A stretch of 64,000 nt of DNA. Source: Methylocaldum marinum (GTDB lineage: Bacteria; Pseudomonadota; Gammaproteobacteria; Methylococcales; Methylococcaceae). Positions 26,678-35,950 of this stretch are shown here, in pieces. Within the stretch, counting starts at the first letter, position 1, and every line of letters begins with the position of its first letter. The notes beneath the pieces are model-generated. The model did no database searches and was not told the DNA's origin. It worked only from the letters and a program-made list of their open reading frames with translations. The position numbers and the translations under genes were made by a program. Location of the stretch: NCBI RefSeq assembly GCF_003584645.1, contig NZ_AP017928.1, forward strand, positions 5,097,501 to 5,161,500, given 5' to 3'.

Positions 26678-29600
26678 TCAATCCACCCTGACCAACAAGG
26701 CCAGCGGAAAACCGGAAAACAATTCCGCCGCCAGCAGAGGGTCCGTTCCGCTCAGGTTGACCTGCTTCCGCGTGAAGCCATGGGCATAGGTGCCGACGAC
26801 GGCGGGCGGCAAAGCCAGCCGGGTGTCGCCCCAGACCGTTTCGTCGTTCAGCGGCGGAAAAGTCCCGTTCCCGAGGCGCAGTAGCCAGCGAGACACCGCC
26901 ACCAGCACGGCGCGCGAGCCGAATCGGCGGAGAAACGCGCACAAGTGTTCCGCTTTTTTCCCCTCCGCTTCCAGCGGGTGATAACCGCCCCGGCGGAACA
27001 GATCCGGATCCTGCTGCCGTACACGCAAGGTTTCCCGGGTGACGTAGAGCTTGATTCGTCCATCGCTCATGGATGCCAGCATTTCTGCGAGTTTCGGCGC
27101 GAGCTCCTCCGCGCTCATTCGGTCCCACGTCTTGAGCTCGTTCAACAGCGCCTGCCTCGTCGGGTAATCCACGGGCCGCCGATTGTCCGGGTCGACCAGG
27201 CTGAAATCCCACAGCTCGTTGCCCTGATAAATATCCGGTACCCCGGGAGCGGTCAGCTTGAGCAACACTTGAGCCAGGCTGTTATGCAAGCCGGCCCTGG
27301 ACACGCCCGCCAGAAAATCGAGAAAATCGCGGATGAACTCGTCCTCGTCTTCGGGAATGACGAGTTTCCGCAGAAAGTCCGAGGTCGCGCGTTCATAGGC
27401 CAGGTTCGGATTCAGCCAACTGCTGAACAGCTTGGCTTCCCGCATGGCTTTGACCATATAGGCTTCCAGCCTCTCGACGTAGTTCGCCGCGCATTCCGGG
27501 CTCAGCGCCTCCGGCGGCCAGGTTCCGATAAGGGTTTGGTAGATTAGGTATTCGTCGTTTCTGGACGGGGCCGGATCACCGTCGACGATGCTCTTCTTTT
27601 TCCGGTTGAGCTCGCTCCAGTGACGTACCCGCGCAATCCATTCATCGGGCAGCTCCGACAGTACGTTGATGCGCGCTCTCACATCCTCCGATCGCTTGGT
27701 ATCGTGGGTCGACGTGCTCAACAGCGCGTGCGGCCAGGATTGGCTGCGTTCTTGGTTACGGCCATGAAAGTCGGCCAAGAAGACCCCGAAATGCCGGGGA
27801 TCGCCGCCCACCTCATTGAGGGATACGAAGCGGTTGTAACGGTAAAAAGCCGTGTCTTCCATGCCCTTCGCCATGGCCGGTCCGGTCAGCTGCTGAAACT
27901 TCATCGCGAACGAAACCACCTGTTCACGGTAGCGGTCGCTCTTGCCTTCCGCCAGAGTCGTGAGGAGTTCCTCCCGGACGAAGTCGAAGATCGTGAGATC
28001 TCCGACCAGGCTGCGTCTCTTGGCTTGCTCGACCGCGAGTTCGATGTAATTCCGATCCGTTTCCGACACGCCGCGACCGGTCACATAGGTTCTATAGATG
28101 GGAAAACAGGCGATGATTTCTCGCAAGGCCTCGCGCAGGCTGTTCAGGCTGTAATCGCGGGTGCGGCGATCGCTTTCCGCGATCCGGCTCAGGCGGTTGG
28201 CGAGCACGGTGAGCTCGCTGGACAGCGCCACCCTCAGGATCAGGCGCTTGGACTGATAAAGCAATTCGTCGAAATCGACGGGAAAACCGCAAAAGGAACG
28301 GTAGAACGCATCCAGCGGCTGCTCCGCCCCGGGCCAGATGAAAAGGCCGTTGGCCAGGTTGGCGAAATCGTAGCCGGTGGTGCCGTGGACCGGCCAGCGA
28401 CCGGGGAGGCGTTCGTTAAGGGCCAGAATCTTTTCGATCACGATATAGAACATCTGCGCGTCCGGCATGGCGGCGGATTGACTTTCGAATTCCGCCGGTT
28501 CCGTGCGGGCCAGCGCCAGCACGCGGTCTTGCAGCATGCGGCAATAAGCCTCCGGATCGTAAAGTCCGTCCGGGTGATCGATTCTGAGTCCGTGGAGTTT
28601 CCCCTCGGCGATGAGATCGAGGACGAACCGGTGGGTGGCCTCGAAAACGTCTTCGTTTTCGATCGACAAGGCGGCCAGATCATTGGTATCGAAGAACCGG
28701 CGATAGTTGATCTCGTCGGCCGCGACCCGCCAATAAGCCAGCCGGTAGGCCTGGTGCTCCAGCAGTTCGTGAAGCCGGTCGAAACTCGCCGGAACCCCGG
28801 GCACGCCGTTGAACTCGCTGACATTCCTGGCGATGAACTGCGCAATGTCCCGGCTTGCGGCGCACAACCTGGCCAGTTGCTGTTTGTGGATTTCCTTGTC
28901 CCGGTTGCGTTCGCTGCGCTTGTCCTTGCCGGTTTGCCAGCGGCCGGGAAGATGGCTGAAAGCCGTGATCAGGCTCTGAAACTCCGCCAGATGAGAATCT
29001 TCCGGACTGAGCGGGGCGGCTTTCGGCTGATCCAGCCGATAGCCGAGGATGCGCGGATATTCCTTGGGATCGATCGGAAACCGGTGAGGGCCGTAGAAAA
29101 CCGAGAAGGAACCGTCCTCCGAATCGAACGCCAGTTGCATCTCACCGCTTTCCAAGGCGGCTCCATACGGTGATCCCAGGGTCGGCAACAGGACTTTGCC
29201 GCGTAAATAATCTTTTACCGGCGACCAGTCGATATCGAAAAAATCGGCATAATCCGAAGCCGGTCCGTTTTCCAACACGTCCAGCCACCAGAAGTTATCG
29301 CTGCCCATGACGCCCATATGATTGGGCACCATGTCCAGGATCTGGCCCATGCCGCGCCGCGAGAGCTCGGTCACGAATCGTTCGAAGTCTTCGCGGCCGC
29401 CGATTTCCGGGTTCAGCTCGCCGTGATCGACGATGTCATAGCCGTGGGTGCTGCCGGGCCGCGCTTTCAAATACGGAGACGCGTAACAATGGCTGATTCC
29501 GAGTTCCTGAAGATAGGGCAGGATCTCCGTCGCCTGGCGAAAAGTGAAATCGCGGTTGAATTGCAGCCGATAAGTGGCGCGCGGGACGGTAAAACTGACG

Positions 29601-31843
29601 CCGGCCGCGGTTGCCGCCTTGGTCTTGACCTGGGTTTTCGGAATTCCGCTACGGTTTTCCGCCAGGTTCTGCAGCAGGAAGGCGACCGTATCTTCCTTGT
29701 GCCACTGCTCAAATTCCAGCGGCAGTTTTCGCCGCCAGTTCGGGAAATCTACCGGTGCGCCGGGAACCACCACGGGGTCGGCCTGCCCGAGCGCATCTTC
29801 CAGGCGAAGCAGCACGATTGCCGCTGCGGTTCGGGACAGCATCCGATAAATCGCGGATACCATGTCGGGTGTCATGTCCGGCACCGAGATCGGATGGATA
29901 CTGATGTCGGACGGTAACAGATCCTCCTGCTCCAGCGTGATCAGAAGCCGGGCACGGGCGACGGCGCGAGTTACGACCGCTTCGCGGCGGTCATTCTCCG
30001 AGGCGAATAGCTTCAATGCGGTGCGTTCGTCCAGATCGCGGCCCAGCCAGAATCCACGCAGCGGCGGCTCGTCGGCCGCGGACGTAATGATCGCCGAATT
30101 CTGAATATTTTCCCGGACGGGTAGCGATTTCCCGGTTGTCCAGTAGGTGAATAGCGATTTGCAGGGCAGGACGCCCGAAGCTTTTAGCCGTTCCATGATT
30201 TCCGCCGGAACCTTTTCGCATTCGGTGGCCAGCACCAGGCAGCGATTGCGGTGGCTTTCCAGGGCGAGAATGCCCAGCAGGTCCTCGAACGGGAACGCGA
30301 CATAACTTCCGTCCTCGGAACTCCCCCCGGCCGGAATCCAGTACTGCCGGGCCAGATCGGTCACCCGGTGCAGGAGCAGGGCGCCGGCATGCCGCATGGC
30401 CTGCCGCAGAGCGGCGGTGAAGGGACGATAGGCCGCCGCCCTGAGATGCGAGGGTACGAACGGCGAAATGGCCGAGATTTCACCGTCCGGACAGATTTCG
30501 GTCGGCGGCGAGCCGATCCGGATGCCGGGCGCGTGGCAGGCCTGCTGCGACCAGACTTCGCAGCCGTCCGTGGCGGCGTTGAAAACGAATTCCTGGCATA
30601 AGCCGATGCTCAAGCCGAGCGCAGCGGCGCGTTCGCACACCGCCTGGATTTGCAGTTCCGCCTGCCAGTAGAGATAGGCGTAGTAGTCGAGCCGGGCCGC
30701 GTTCTCGGCTGCGAAACCCTGCACTTCGGGAGAAAAAGGGTCCCTGAATTGGGGTGGCCAGTTGGTCCAGGATGAATGCGCAGCGCCTTCGCGGGCAAAG
30801 CGTTCGCACAACGCGTCGAACAGAGACTGGTAATAAAGAGCCGGCCCGCGCGCCGCCTGATAGGCACGAAACGCCTTTCCGCGCTTGGAAGGCTTGCGCA
30901 AGTGCCTATTCCGGAAATGAGCGTAGAGCGATTCCAGTATCCCGCTCTTTACCGCCGCCGTTTCCGGATAGTCGATCAGCTCCTCGGCGCGCAGAGCGCG
31001 AAGTCGGGCCTGGAATTCGGGGTCCGCAACGGCTTGCTGTACGGTCCCGGATTCGGCGAAATCGGGAATCGCCTCGACGTCGAGGAACAGCAGGTTGTAA
31101 AAGAAGCGGTTGCACGGCTCATAAGCATTGCAGATTGCGGGCATTGCCAGGTTCAGCGCTTGCAGCGGATTAACCCGGATCATTGCCGCCTCGTGCTCGG
31201 CCGCGTAATCGACCAGGCTTTTGAGATCGGTGAAATCGCCGATGCCCCAGTTGCGTTGCGAGCGCAAGGCGTGGAGGGACAGTGACAGGCCGAAGACCTT
31301 ACGTTTCTCCTCCAGAACCGGCGAAAGAAAGCAACGCTCCGGCGTTACGATCAGGCTCATATGGCCTTTGAGGTTGCTCTCGGTGTACTCCACGGTCAGG
31401 CGGTGATAGCCGAGCGGTGGCTGAGTCGGCAAGGTGAAGGCGTAGCGTCGGCAGCACTGATCCCCTACCGAGAGCTCGCCGACCAGGGGCTGCTCGGCCG
31501 GGCAGAAGTTTCCTTCCCATCGCTGGCCGTCATCGAGATCCATGAGCCAGGTCAAAAGAACATGATCGAGCTGACGGGGCACGGTAACGCAAATGACGCG
31601 GGAATCCTCGCCTTCCCGAACGACCTTGACCGGCGGCAGAATCCGTAACCAATTCTCGGATTCGAGTTCGGCCATGATCGATGGCAGCCGCGCCTCGTCG
31701 GAGGCGTCGATACCCATGGCCGCCAGGAGTTCCCGCTTGGTATCTGTGGAAACGCGGACCGTTTCGCCCCATGTATCAACGAATTCCGTCTCGATTCCGC
31801 AAAGCCCGCAAAGCTGGTCCAGCGCTTTGACGACGGGCATCAT
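26678..31843 (-). CDS. treY: MalQ-TreY fusion: maltooligosyl trehalose synthase with degenerate 4-alpha-glucanotransferase domain
   Basis: The 1721-residue protein joins two normally separate enzymes. Residues 1 to about 740 follow the MalQ (GH77) layout: a KRELLAAMGI start, LHALRSQRNWGIGDFTDL and PFEDLLGILALESHRNRC. Residues 751 to the end are TreY (GH13), which turns the reducing end of a glucan into trehalose. Its nucleophile D1089 (GLRIDHPDGL), acid/base E1137 (VIEKIL) and STSTHDTKRSED are intact. In the MalQ half the nucleophile position holds H492 (ALLLHRV instead of ALRIDHV) and the acid/base position holds T540, while D591 remains. The MalQ half is thus probably inactive. The ATG overlaps the treZ stop by one base. 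Confidence 0.92.
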   Translation of the reverse strand: MMPVVKALDQLCGLCGIETEFVDTWGETVRVSTDTKRELLAAMGIDASDEARLPSIMAELESENWLRILPPVKVVREGEDSRVICVTVPRQLDHVLLTWLMDLDDGQRWEGNFCPAEQPLVGELSVGDQCCRRYAFTLPTQPPLGYHRLTVEYTESNLKGHMSLIVTPERCFLSPVLEEKRKVFGLSLSLHALRSQRNWGIGDFTDLKSLVDYAAEHEAAMIRVNPLQALNLAMPAICNAYEPCNRFFYNLLFLDVEAIPDFAESGTVQQAVADPEFQARLRALRAEELIDYPETAAVKSGILESLYAHFRNRHLRKPSKRGKAFRAYQAARGPALYYQSLFDALCERFAREGAAHSSWTNWPPQFRDPFSPEVQGFAAENAARLDYYAYLYWQAELQIQAVCERAAALGLSIGLCQEFVFNAATDGCEVWSQQACHAPGIRIGSPPTEICPDGEISAISPFVPSHLRAAAYRPFTAALRQAMRHAGALLLHRVTDLARQYWIPAGGSSEDGSYVAFPFEDLLGILALESHRNRCLVLATECEKVPAEIMERLKASGVLPCKSLFTYWTTGKSLPVRENIQNSAIITSAADEPPLRGFWLGRDLDERTALKLFASENDRREAVVTRAVARARLLITLEQEDLLPSDISIHPISVPDMTPDMVSAIYRMLSRTAAAIVLLRLEDALGQADPVVVPGAPVDFPNWRRKLPLEFEQWHKEDTVAFLLQNLAENRSGIPKTQVKTKAATAAGVSFTVPRATYRLQFNRDFTFRQATEILPYLQELGISHCYASPYLKARPGSTHGYDIVDHGELNPEIGGREDFERFVTELSRRGMGQILDMVPNHMGVMGSDNFWWLDVLENGPASDYADFFDIDWSPVKDYLRGKVLLPTLGSPYGAALESGEMQLAFDSEDGSFSVFYGPHRFPIDPKEYPRILGYRLDQPKAAPLSPEDSHLAEFQSLITAFSHLPGRWQTGKDKRSERNRDKEIHKQQLARLCAASRDIAQFIARNVSEFNGVPGVPASFDRLHELLEHQAYRLAYWRVAADEINYRRFFDTNDLAALSIENEDVFEATHRFVLDLIAEGKLHGLRIDHPDGLYDPEAYCRMLQDRVLALARTEPAEFESQSAAMPDAQMFYIVIEKILALNERLPGRWPVHGTTGYDFANLANGLFIWPGAEQPLDAFYRSFCGFPVDFDELLYQSKRLILRVALSSELTVLANRLSRIAESDRRTRDYSLNSLREALREIIACFPIYRTYVTGRGVSETDRNYIELAVEQAKRRSLVGDLTIFDFVREELLTTLAEGKSDRYREQVVSFAMKFQQLTGPAMAKGMEDTAFYRYNRFVSLNEVGGDPRHFGVFLADFHGRNQERSQSWPHALLSTSTHDTKRSEDVRARINVLSELPDEWIARVRHWSELNRKKKSIVDGDPAPSRNDEYLIYQTLIGTWPPEALSPECAANYVERLEAYMVKAMREAKLFSSWLNPNLAYERATSDFLRKLVIPEDEDEFIRDFLDFLAGVSRAGLHNSLAQVLLKLTAPGVPDIYQGNELWDFSLVDPDNRRPVDYPTRQALLNELKTWDRMSAEELAPKLAEMLASMSDGRIKLYVTRETLRVRQQDPDLFRRGGYHPLEAEGKKAEHLCAFLRRFGSRAVLVAVSRWLLRLGNGTFPPLNDETVWGDTRLALPPAVVGTYAHGFTRKQVNLSGTDPLLAAELFSGFPLALLVRVD

Positions 31844-33684
31844 TAATCTCCGGTTAGTATCAGAAACCAGGCTGTGGACCAGGCGGGCAGCCGTCCCGAG
31901 ACCAGACTGTCGGGGATGTCCTGATCGCTGACGGCCAGCGGTGGAGCGGGCGGCGGGTTTGGATACGGCAGAGTCTCGCCGCTCAGGTTGGACAACATCA
32001 TCAGGCCGTTGCCGTCGACCGGAGGCCAGACAACTGAAAGGCCTCGTTCGCCGAGAATCTCGAAGTGCGAACGGCCGAGGTCAATGCTTTTCAAAAGTGG
32101 AACGATTCGGTCGCGGCGGAGCGTCAATAGCGATCGGTAGAACGACCACCATTGCCGATGCCGTGGAGTTTCCAATGCGGCCCAGTCCAATTTGGAGGCG
32201 AAAAAGGTCGAAGGGGCCGAAGGGTCGGGAATCCCGCGTCTGAGCTCCGGATCGGCGAATCGCTCGAAACCGGCGAATTCGTTGCGCCGGCCTTCGGTCA
32301 CCGCTCGCGCCAGGTCGGGTCCGAAATCGCAAAAATACTGGAACGGCGTCGGACAAGCGAATTCTTCGCCCATGAACAGCAACGGTGGGTTAGGCATCAG
32401 CAGCAGGAGGGTAACCGCGGCCCGAAGGGGGCGCGGATCGGTCAGATCGGAAAGACGCTCGCCGAAGGCACGATTGCCGATCTGATCGTGGTTTTGCAGA
32501 AAAGTAACGAACGCCGTAGGGGGAAGATCGCGGCTGATCTCGCCGCGCCGCCGGCCATGGCGATAGGTCGAAGTTTCTCCCTGGTAGACGAAGCCCTCGG
32601 TCAGGGCGCGTCCCAAGTGTTTTACGGGCGCGTCGGCAAAATCGGCGTAATAGCCGTCGCTCTCGCCGGTGAGCAGGTGGTGCAGCACATGGTGCAGATC
32701 GTCGTTCCATTGTGCGTCGTAATGCCGGGGCGCACCGTCCGCCTTTCGAGTCAGGTAGCGTGCGGCGTTGTCGTCGTTTTCGAGTACCAGATGGATCTTC
32801 CGCTCGCGTCCGGGCCCGCTGCGCGCCCGCTCGGCCAATTCTTCGAGGAAGTCCGGGCTGGAATCGTCGAAGATGGCGTGCACGGCGTCCACGCGCAATC
32901 CGTCCAGGTGGTATTCCTCCAGCCAGTAAAGCGCGTTGTGGATGAAGAACTCGCGCACGTTGCGGCAGTTCTCGCCGTCGAAGTTGATGGCGTTGCCCCA
33001 GGGCGTGTGGTGCCGCTCGCTGAAGAACGGCTTGCCGTAGACATGCAGGTAATTGCCTTCCGGCCCGAAATGGTTGTAGACCACGTCCAGGAACACCATC
33101 AGGCCCTTGCCGTGCGCCGCCTGGATAAGTTCCTTGAGATCGTCCGGAGTTCCGTAGCCGGAATCCGGCGCGAACGGCAGTACGCCGTCGTAGCCCCAGT
33201 TCCGGCGGCCGGGAAAATCCGCCACCGGCATCAGTTCGATCGCCGTGATTCCGAGCGAAGCCAGGTAGTCCAGCTTGTCCTGTGCAGCCCGAAAACTGCC
33301 TTCCGGCGTGAAAGTGCCGACGTGCAGTTCGTAGATCACGGCTTGTTCCCAGGGGCGTCCCGTCCAGTCCCGGTCGGTCCAGCGGAACCGGGCCGGATCG
33401 ATCACCTGGCTGGCGCCGTGTACATCCGAAGGATTGAAGCGCGAGGCCGGGTCGGGGACCGCCAATCCCCCGTCCAATCGAAACCGGTAACGGCTGCCGA
33501 CCGCCGCTTCCGCAGTGACGAGTTCGAACCAGCCGCCGGCGTGCGATTGCATGGACAAACTGCGCTCGTCGCCGCCCGATTCGAGGATCAGTTCCGCCTT
33601 CTTCGTTTGCGGAGCCCAGAGTCTGAAGCGTACGCCTTCCTTCGTGATTTTTGTGCCGAACGGCATTGAGTGTTTTCGAATCAT
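31843..33684 (-). CDS. treZ: Malto-oligosyltrehalose trehalohydrolase
   Basis: TreZ releases trehalose from the maltooligosyl trehalose made by TreY. The 613-residue GH13 protein has an N-terminal carbohydrate-binding-like domain (about 8-100) and the barrel with D266 in GLRVDAVHA, E302 in VLENDDN and D400 in FLQNHDQ as catalytic residues. The length fits the family. Its stop codon overlaps the start of the MalQ-TreY gene (taatg), so both are translated together. Confidence 0.95.
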   Translation of the reverse strand: MIRKHSMPFGTKITKEGVRFRLWAPQTKKAELILESGGDERSLSMQSHAGGWFELVTAEAAVGSRYRFRLDGGLAVPDPASRFNPSDVHGASQVIDPARFRWTDRDWTGRPWEQAVIYELHVGTFTPEGSFRAAQDKLDYLASLGITAIELMPVADFPGRRNWGYDGVLPFAPDSGYGTPDDLKELIQAAHGKGLMVFLDVVYNHFGPEGNYLHVYGKPFFSERHHTPWGNAINFDGENCRNVREFFIHNALYWLEEYHLDGLRVDAVHAIFDDSSPDFLEELAERARSGPGRERKIHLVLENDDNAARYLTRKADGAPRHYDAQWNDDLHHVLHHLLTGESDGYYADFADAPVKHLGRALTEGFVYQGETSTYRHGRRRGEISRDLPPTAFVTFLQNHDQIGNRAFGERLSDLTDPRPLRAAVTLLLLMPNPPLLFMGEEFACPTPFQYFCDFGPDLARAVTEGRRNEFAGFERFADPELRRGIPDPSAPSTFFASKLDWAALETPRHRQWWSFYRSLLTLRRDRIVPLLKSIDLGRSHFEILGERGLSVVWPPVDGNGLMMLSNLSGETLPYPNPPPAPPLAVSDQDIPDSLVSGRLPAWSTAWFLILTGD

Positions 33685-33798
33685 TGTTTCGACTGAGGTG
33701 TTTGGTTTTCGAGTAATCCGGTTGTCGGCCGGGATGGGCGAAGCGACCCCGGCCCTATGCCGCCGGAATTCCGAGCGGACATGGAAAGCGGCAAACGC

Positions 33799-35064
33799 CT
33801 ACTGTCCTCTGACTCGTATGCCGCCCGCCAGCTCGATGCGTTCGCCCGCGGTGTACAGCACGCTGACCATCAGCGTCAGATATTCGCGAAGATGGCGGGT
33901 GATCAGGAAGTTTTCCCTCACGAACTCCCGCGCTTTATGGCCCATTTCCTCGATCTTGTGCCGGTCGTGCAGCAAATAGCGGATACGTAGCGCGGCACCT
34001 TCCGGGGTGTTGACCAGAAAACCGGTGTGGTGATCGATCACTTGCAGCCGAATCCCGCCGGTATCCCCGCCGATGACCGGTTTTCCCTTCCAGAGCGCTT
34101 CGGTCACGGTCAGGCCGAAGCCCTCGCGCAGCGATTTCTGCACCACCAGATCGGCGGCCCGCTGCAAGGCATTGATGGTGCGATGGGCATCGGGCGGGAG
34201 CAGCAGGATATGTACATCGGGATCGCCGTTTGCCGCCCGCCGGGCTTCCGCCAGAACCGCTTCTCCCTCGGGGTCGTCGGCCGCGGAGCCTCCGGCCAGG
34301 ACCAGTTGAATGTCCGGCAGGAAATGCTTGGCGATGCGATACGCTTCGATGACGCCCACCGGGTCCTTGAACTGGTCGTAGCGCGATACCTGCACGATGA
34401 CCGGGCGCGTCCGATCGATTCCGAAGCGCTCGCAGACACCGTCGATTTCGTGTTCCGGCAGATCGATATTCTTGTCGCTCAAGGGATCGATGCTGGGCGG
34501 GATCAGGTATTGCGCATGCGGCAGGGGTTGCACGAATGCGGCGAGCGAAAAAATGCTGGCGTCATAGCCGGCGACGAAGCCGCGCAGATAGCGCCAGATC
34601 ACGCGGTTCGGACGATTGATGTCGATATGGCAGCGCCAGATCCATTTGCCCTTGCGCTCCGGAATGTATCTCAGCAGCGGTGCGGGCTGCGGATCGTGGA
34701 TGAAAACGATGTCGGCATCGCTCAGAATCGGGCGCAGTTGTTCGGCGTTGAAGGCGTTGGTCTCTTCGAAATTTCGCAGCCAGTCGTTGGGCATGTTTAC
34801 CGTCTTGCCCTGAAGCCCGTTGTGAAAGCTCTTGGTGCACTGGTAAAACGCCGCATTGCCCGTGATCACTTCCCAGTGGGTTTCGATTCCGAGTTCCCGC
34901 AGCAGCGGCACATGCTTTTCCAGGATTTCGGCCACGCCGCCGCCGAGCCGGGTCGAATTGACGTGGACCACCCGTTTGTCGCGCAATGTACCGGCAAGCT
35001 GATGCAGTTGGTCGATGACGTCCTGGCCGACGACCTCGGCGTAGGCGTCCAGCAGATTAACCAT
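33799..35064 (-). CDS. treT: Trehalose glycosyltransferring synthase, TreT-like GT4
   Basis: This 421-residue glycosyltransferase resembles TreT, which joins glucose from a nucleotide sugar to free glucose to give trehalose. Visible features are the acceptor-side HVNSTRLGGGVAEIL, HDPQPAPLL and WRCHIDINRPN. The GT4 nucleotide-binding half has VSRYDQFKDPVGVIEAY, LREGFGLTVTEALWKGKPVIGG and a conserved E in that loop. It overlaps the DUF5752 gene by eight bases, a pairing often seen for treT. The start follows gaggcgg. Another GT4 activity is possible, but the neighbours argue for trehalose. Confidence 0.82.
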   Translation of the reverse strand: MVNLLDAYAEVVGQDVIDQLHQLAGTLRDKRVVHVNSTRLGGGVAEILEKHVPLLRELGIETHWEVITGNAAFYQCTKSFHNGLQGKTVNMPNDWLRNFEETNAFNAEQLRPILSDADIVFIHDPQPAPLLRYIPERKGKWIWRCHIDINRPNRVIWRYLRGFVAGYDASIFSLAAFVQPLPHAQYLIPPSIDPLSDKNIDLPEHEIDGVCERFGIDRTRPVIVQVSRYDQFKDPVGVIEAYRIAKHFLPDIQLVLAGGSAADDPEGEAVLAEARRAANGDPDVHILLLPPDAHRTINALQRAADLVVQKSLREGFGLTVTEALWKGKPVIGGDTGGIRLQVIDHHTGFLVNTPEGAALRIRYLLHDRHKIEEMGHKAREFVRENFLITRHLREYLTLMVSVLYTAGERIELAGGIRVRGQ

Positions 35065-35767
35065 GATCCGCCTCGCACAGGCAACCGGAGAAAATCCGCG
35101 CCAAATCCTCGCGGAGACGGGTCAGCGTGGTGAAGTAGGGGTCGATCATGGCCAGGCACTGAATGAGACTTTCATAGCGTCCGCCGAAAGATTCCAGCCA
35201 ATTTCGGAAATCGTCCAGCCGATTCTCGTTGCGCCGCTTCGCGTCGATGAAGTGATAAAAGATGCTGCTGACCGACATATGGCCGATCCGTGAGGCTAGC
35301 TTCTCGGGAGCGAAGAACTGCAGGTCTGTCCGGAAAACGACGGTAAGCGCGCGGATGAATTCGAACTGCTGGTCCGGCTGCGCCCACGCCAGTACCTCGC
35401 GCTCGTCCAGCCGTTGCTCGATGATCTCGATCAATTCCTGGCGCAGTTCGTCGAGCGTGCCGTAGCTGTTGGGGTCGACGACACTCAGGCGTTCGGCGAG
35501 CACCTTGTCGTGCAAGGCATGCCTGGACCAGGCGGCGAAGTCGTTGCTGTATTCGGGTTCGTCGAAACGGGGATGGAGCAGATTGCCCCAGAAATGGAAG
35601 TAAATGCTGCCCGGATGAATGATCAACAGCTGATCACGCAGTTCCTTGAGGTTCTGTGCCCGTCTGCCGGTGGCGATGGCCAGCAGGGCGCAATCATTGA
35701 CGATGAAGGGCGTCGATCCACTGGTGTTGTTCTCCATGACAATTTCAGGCTTGCCTGTCGCTTGCAT
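35057..35767 (-). CDS. DUF5752 family protein
   Basis: The 236-residue cytoplasmic protein matches the DUF5752 family as I remember it: NDCALLAIATGRRAQNLKELRDQL, then SIYFHFWGNLLHPRF and a second similar element, SSIFYHFIDAKRR. It thus looks like two related repeats. The function is unknown; linkage to TreT suggests a role in that step. A second ATG at residue 11 is possible. It is the first gene of the minus-strand trehalose cluster. Confidence 0.7.
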   Translation of the reverse strand: MQATGKPEIVMENNTSGSTPFIVNDCALLAIATGRRAQNLKELRDQLLIIHPGSIYFHFWGNLLHPRFDEPEYSNDFAAWSRHALHDKVLAERLSVVDPNSYGTLDELRQELIEIIEQRLDEREVLAWAQPDQQFEFIRALTVVFRTDLQFFAPEKLASRIGHMSVSSIFYHFIDAKRRNENRLDDFRNWLESFGGRYESLIQCLAMIDPYFTTLTRLREDLARIFSGCLCEADHG

Positions 35768-35950
35768 ACATTAGGGGCACCATAGCCAGCTTGGCCGCGT
35801 TTGTAAATCCGTGAAAGCCGGGGTAGGTGGTTTCGGTGGAATCGCCTGCGGCTGTTCCCGGTTCCTTGTGTTAGAGTTTCAATCCTGCGTACCGGTTCGT
35901 TTACGAAGCCCGGGTTGGGGAATTCAGGCGCACGCTGGAGAGACGACACG

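Noticed and set aside
27620..29173. 517-codon plus-strand frame opposite treY
   Set aside because: It is a shadow of the TreY coding sequence, whose motifs are unambiguous.
32152..33669. 505-codon plus-strand frame opposite treZ
   Set aside because: It mirrors treZ in another frame and shows no family-like motifs.
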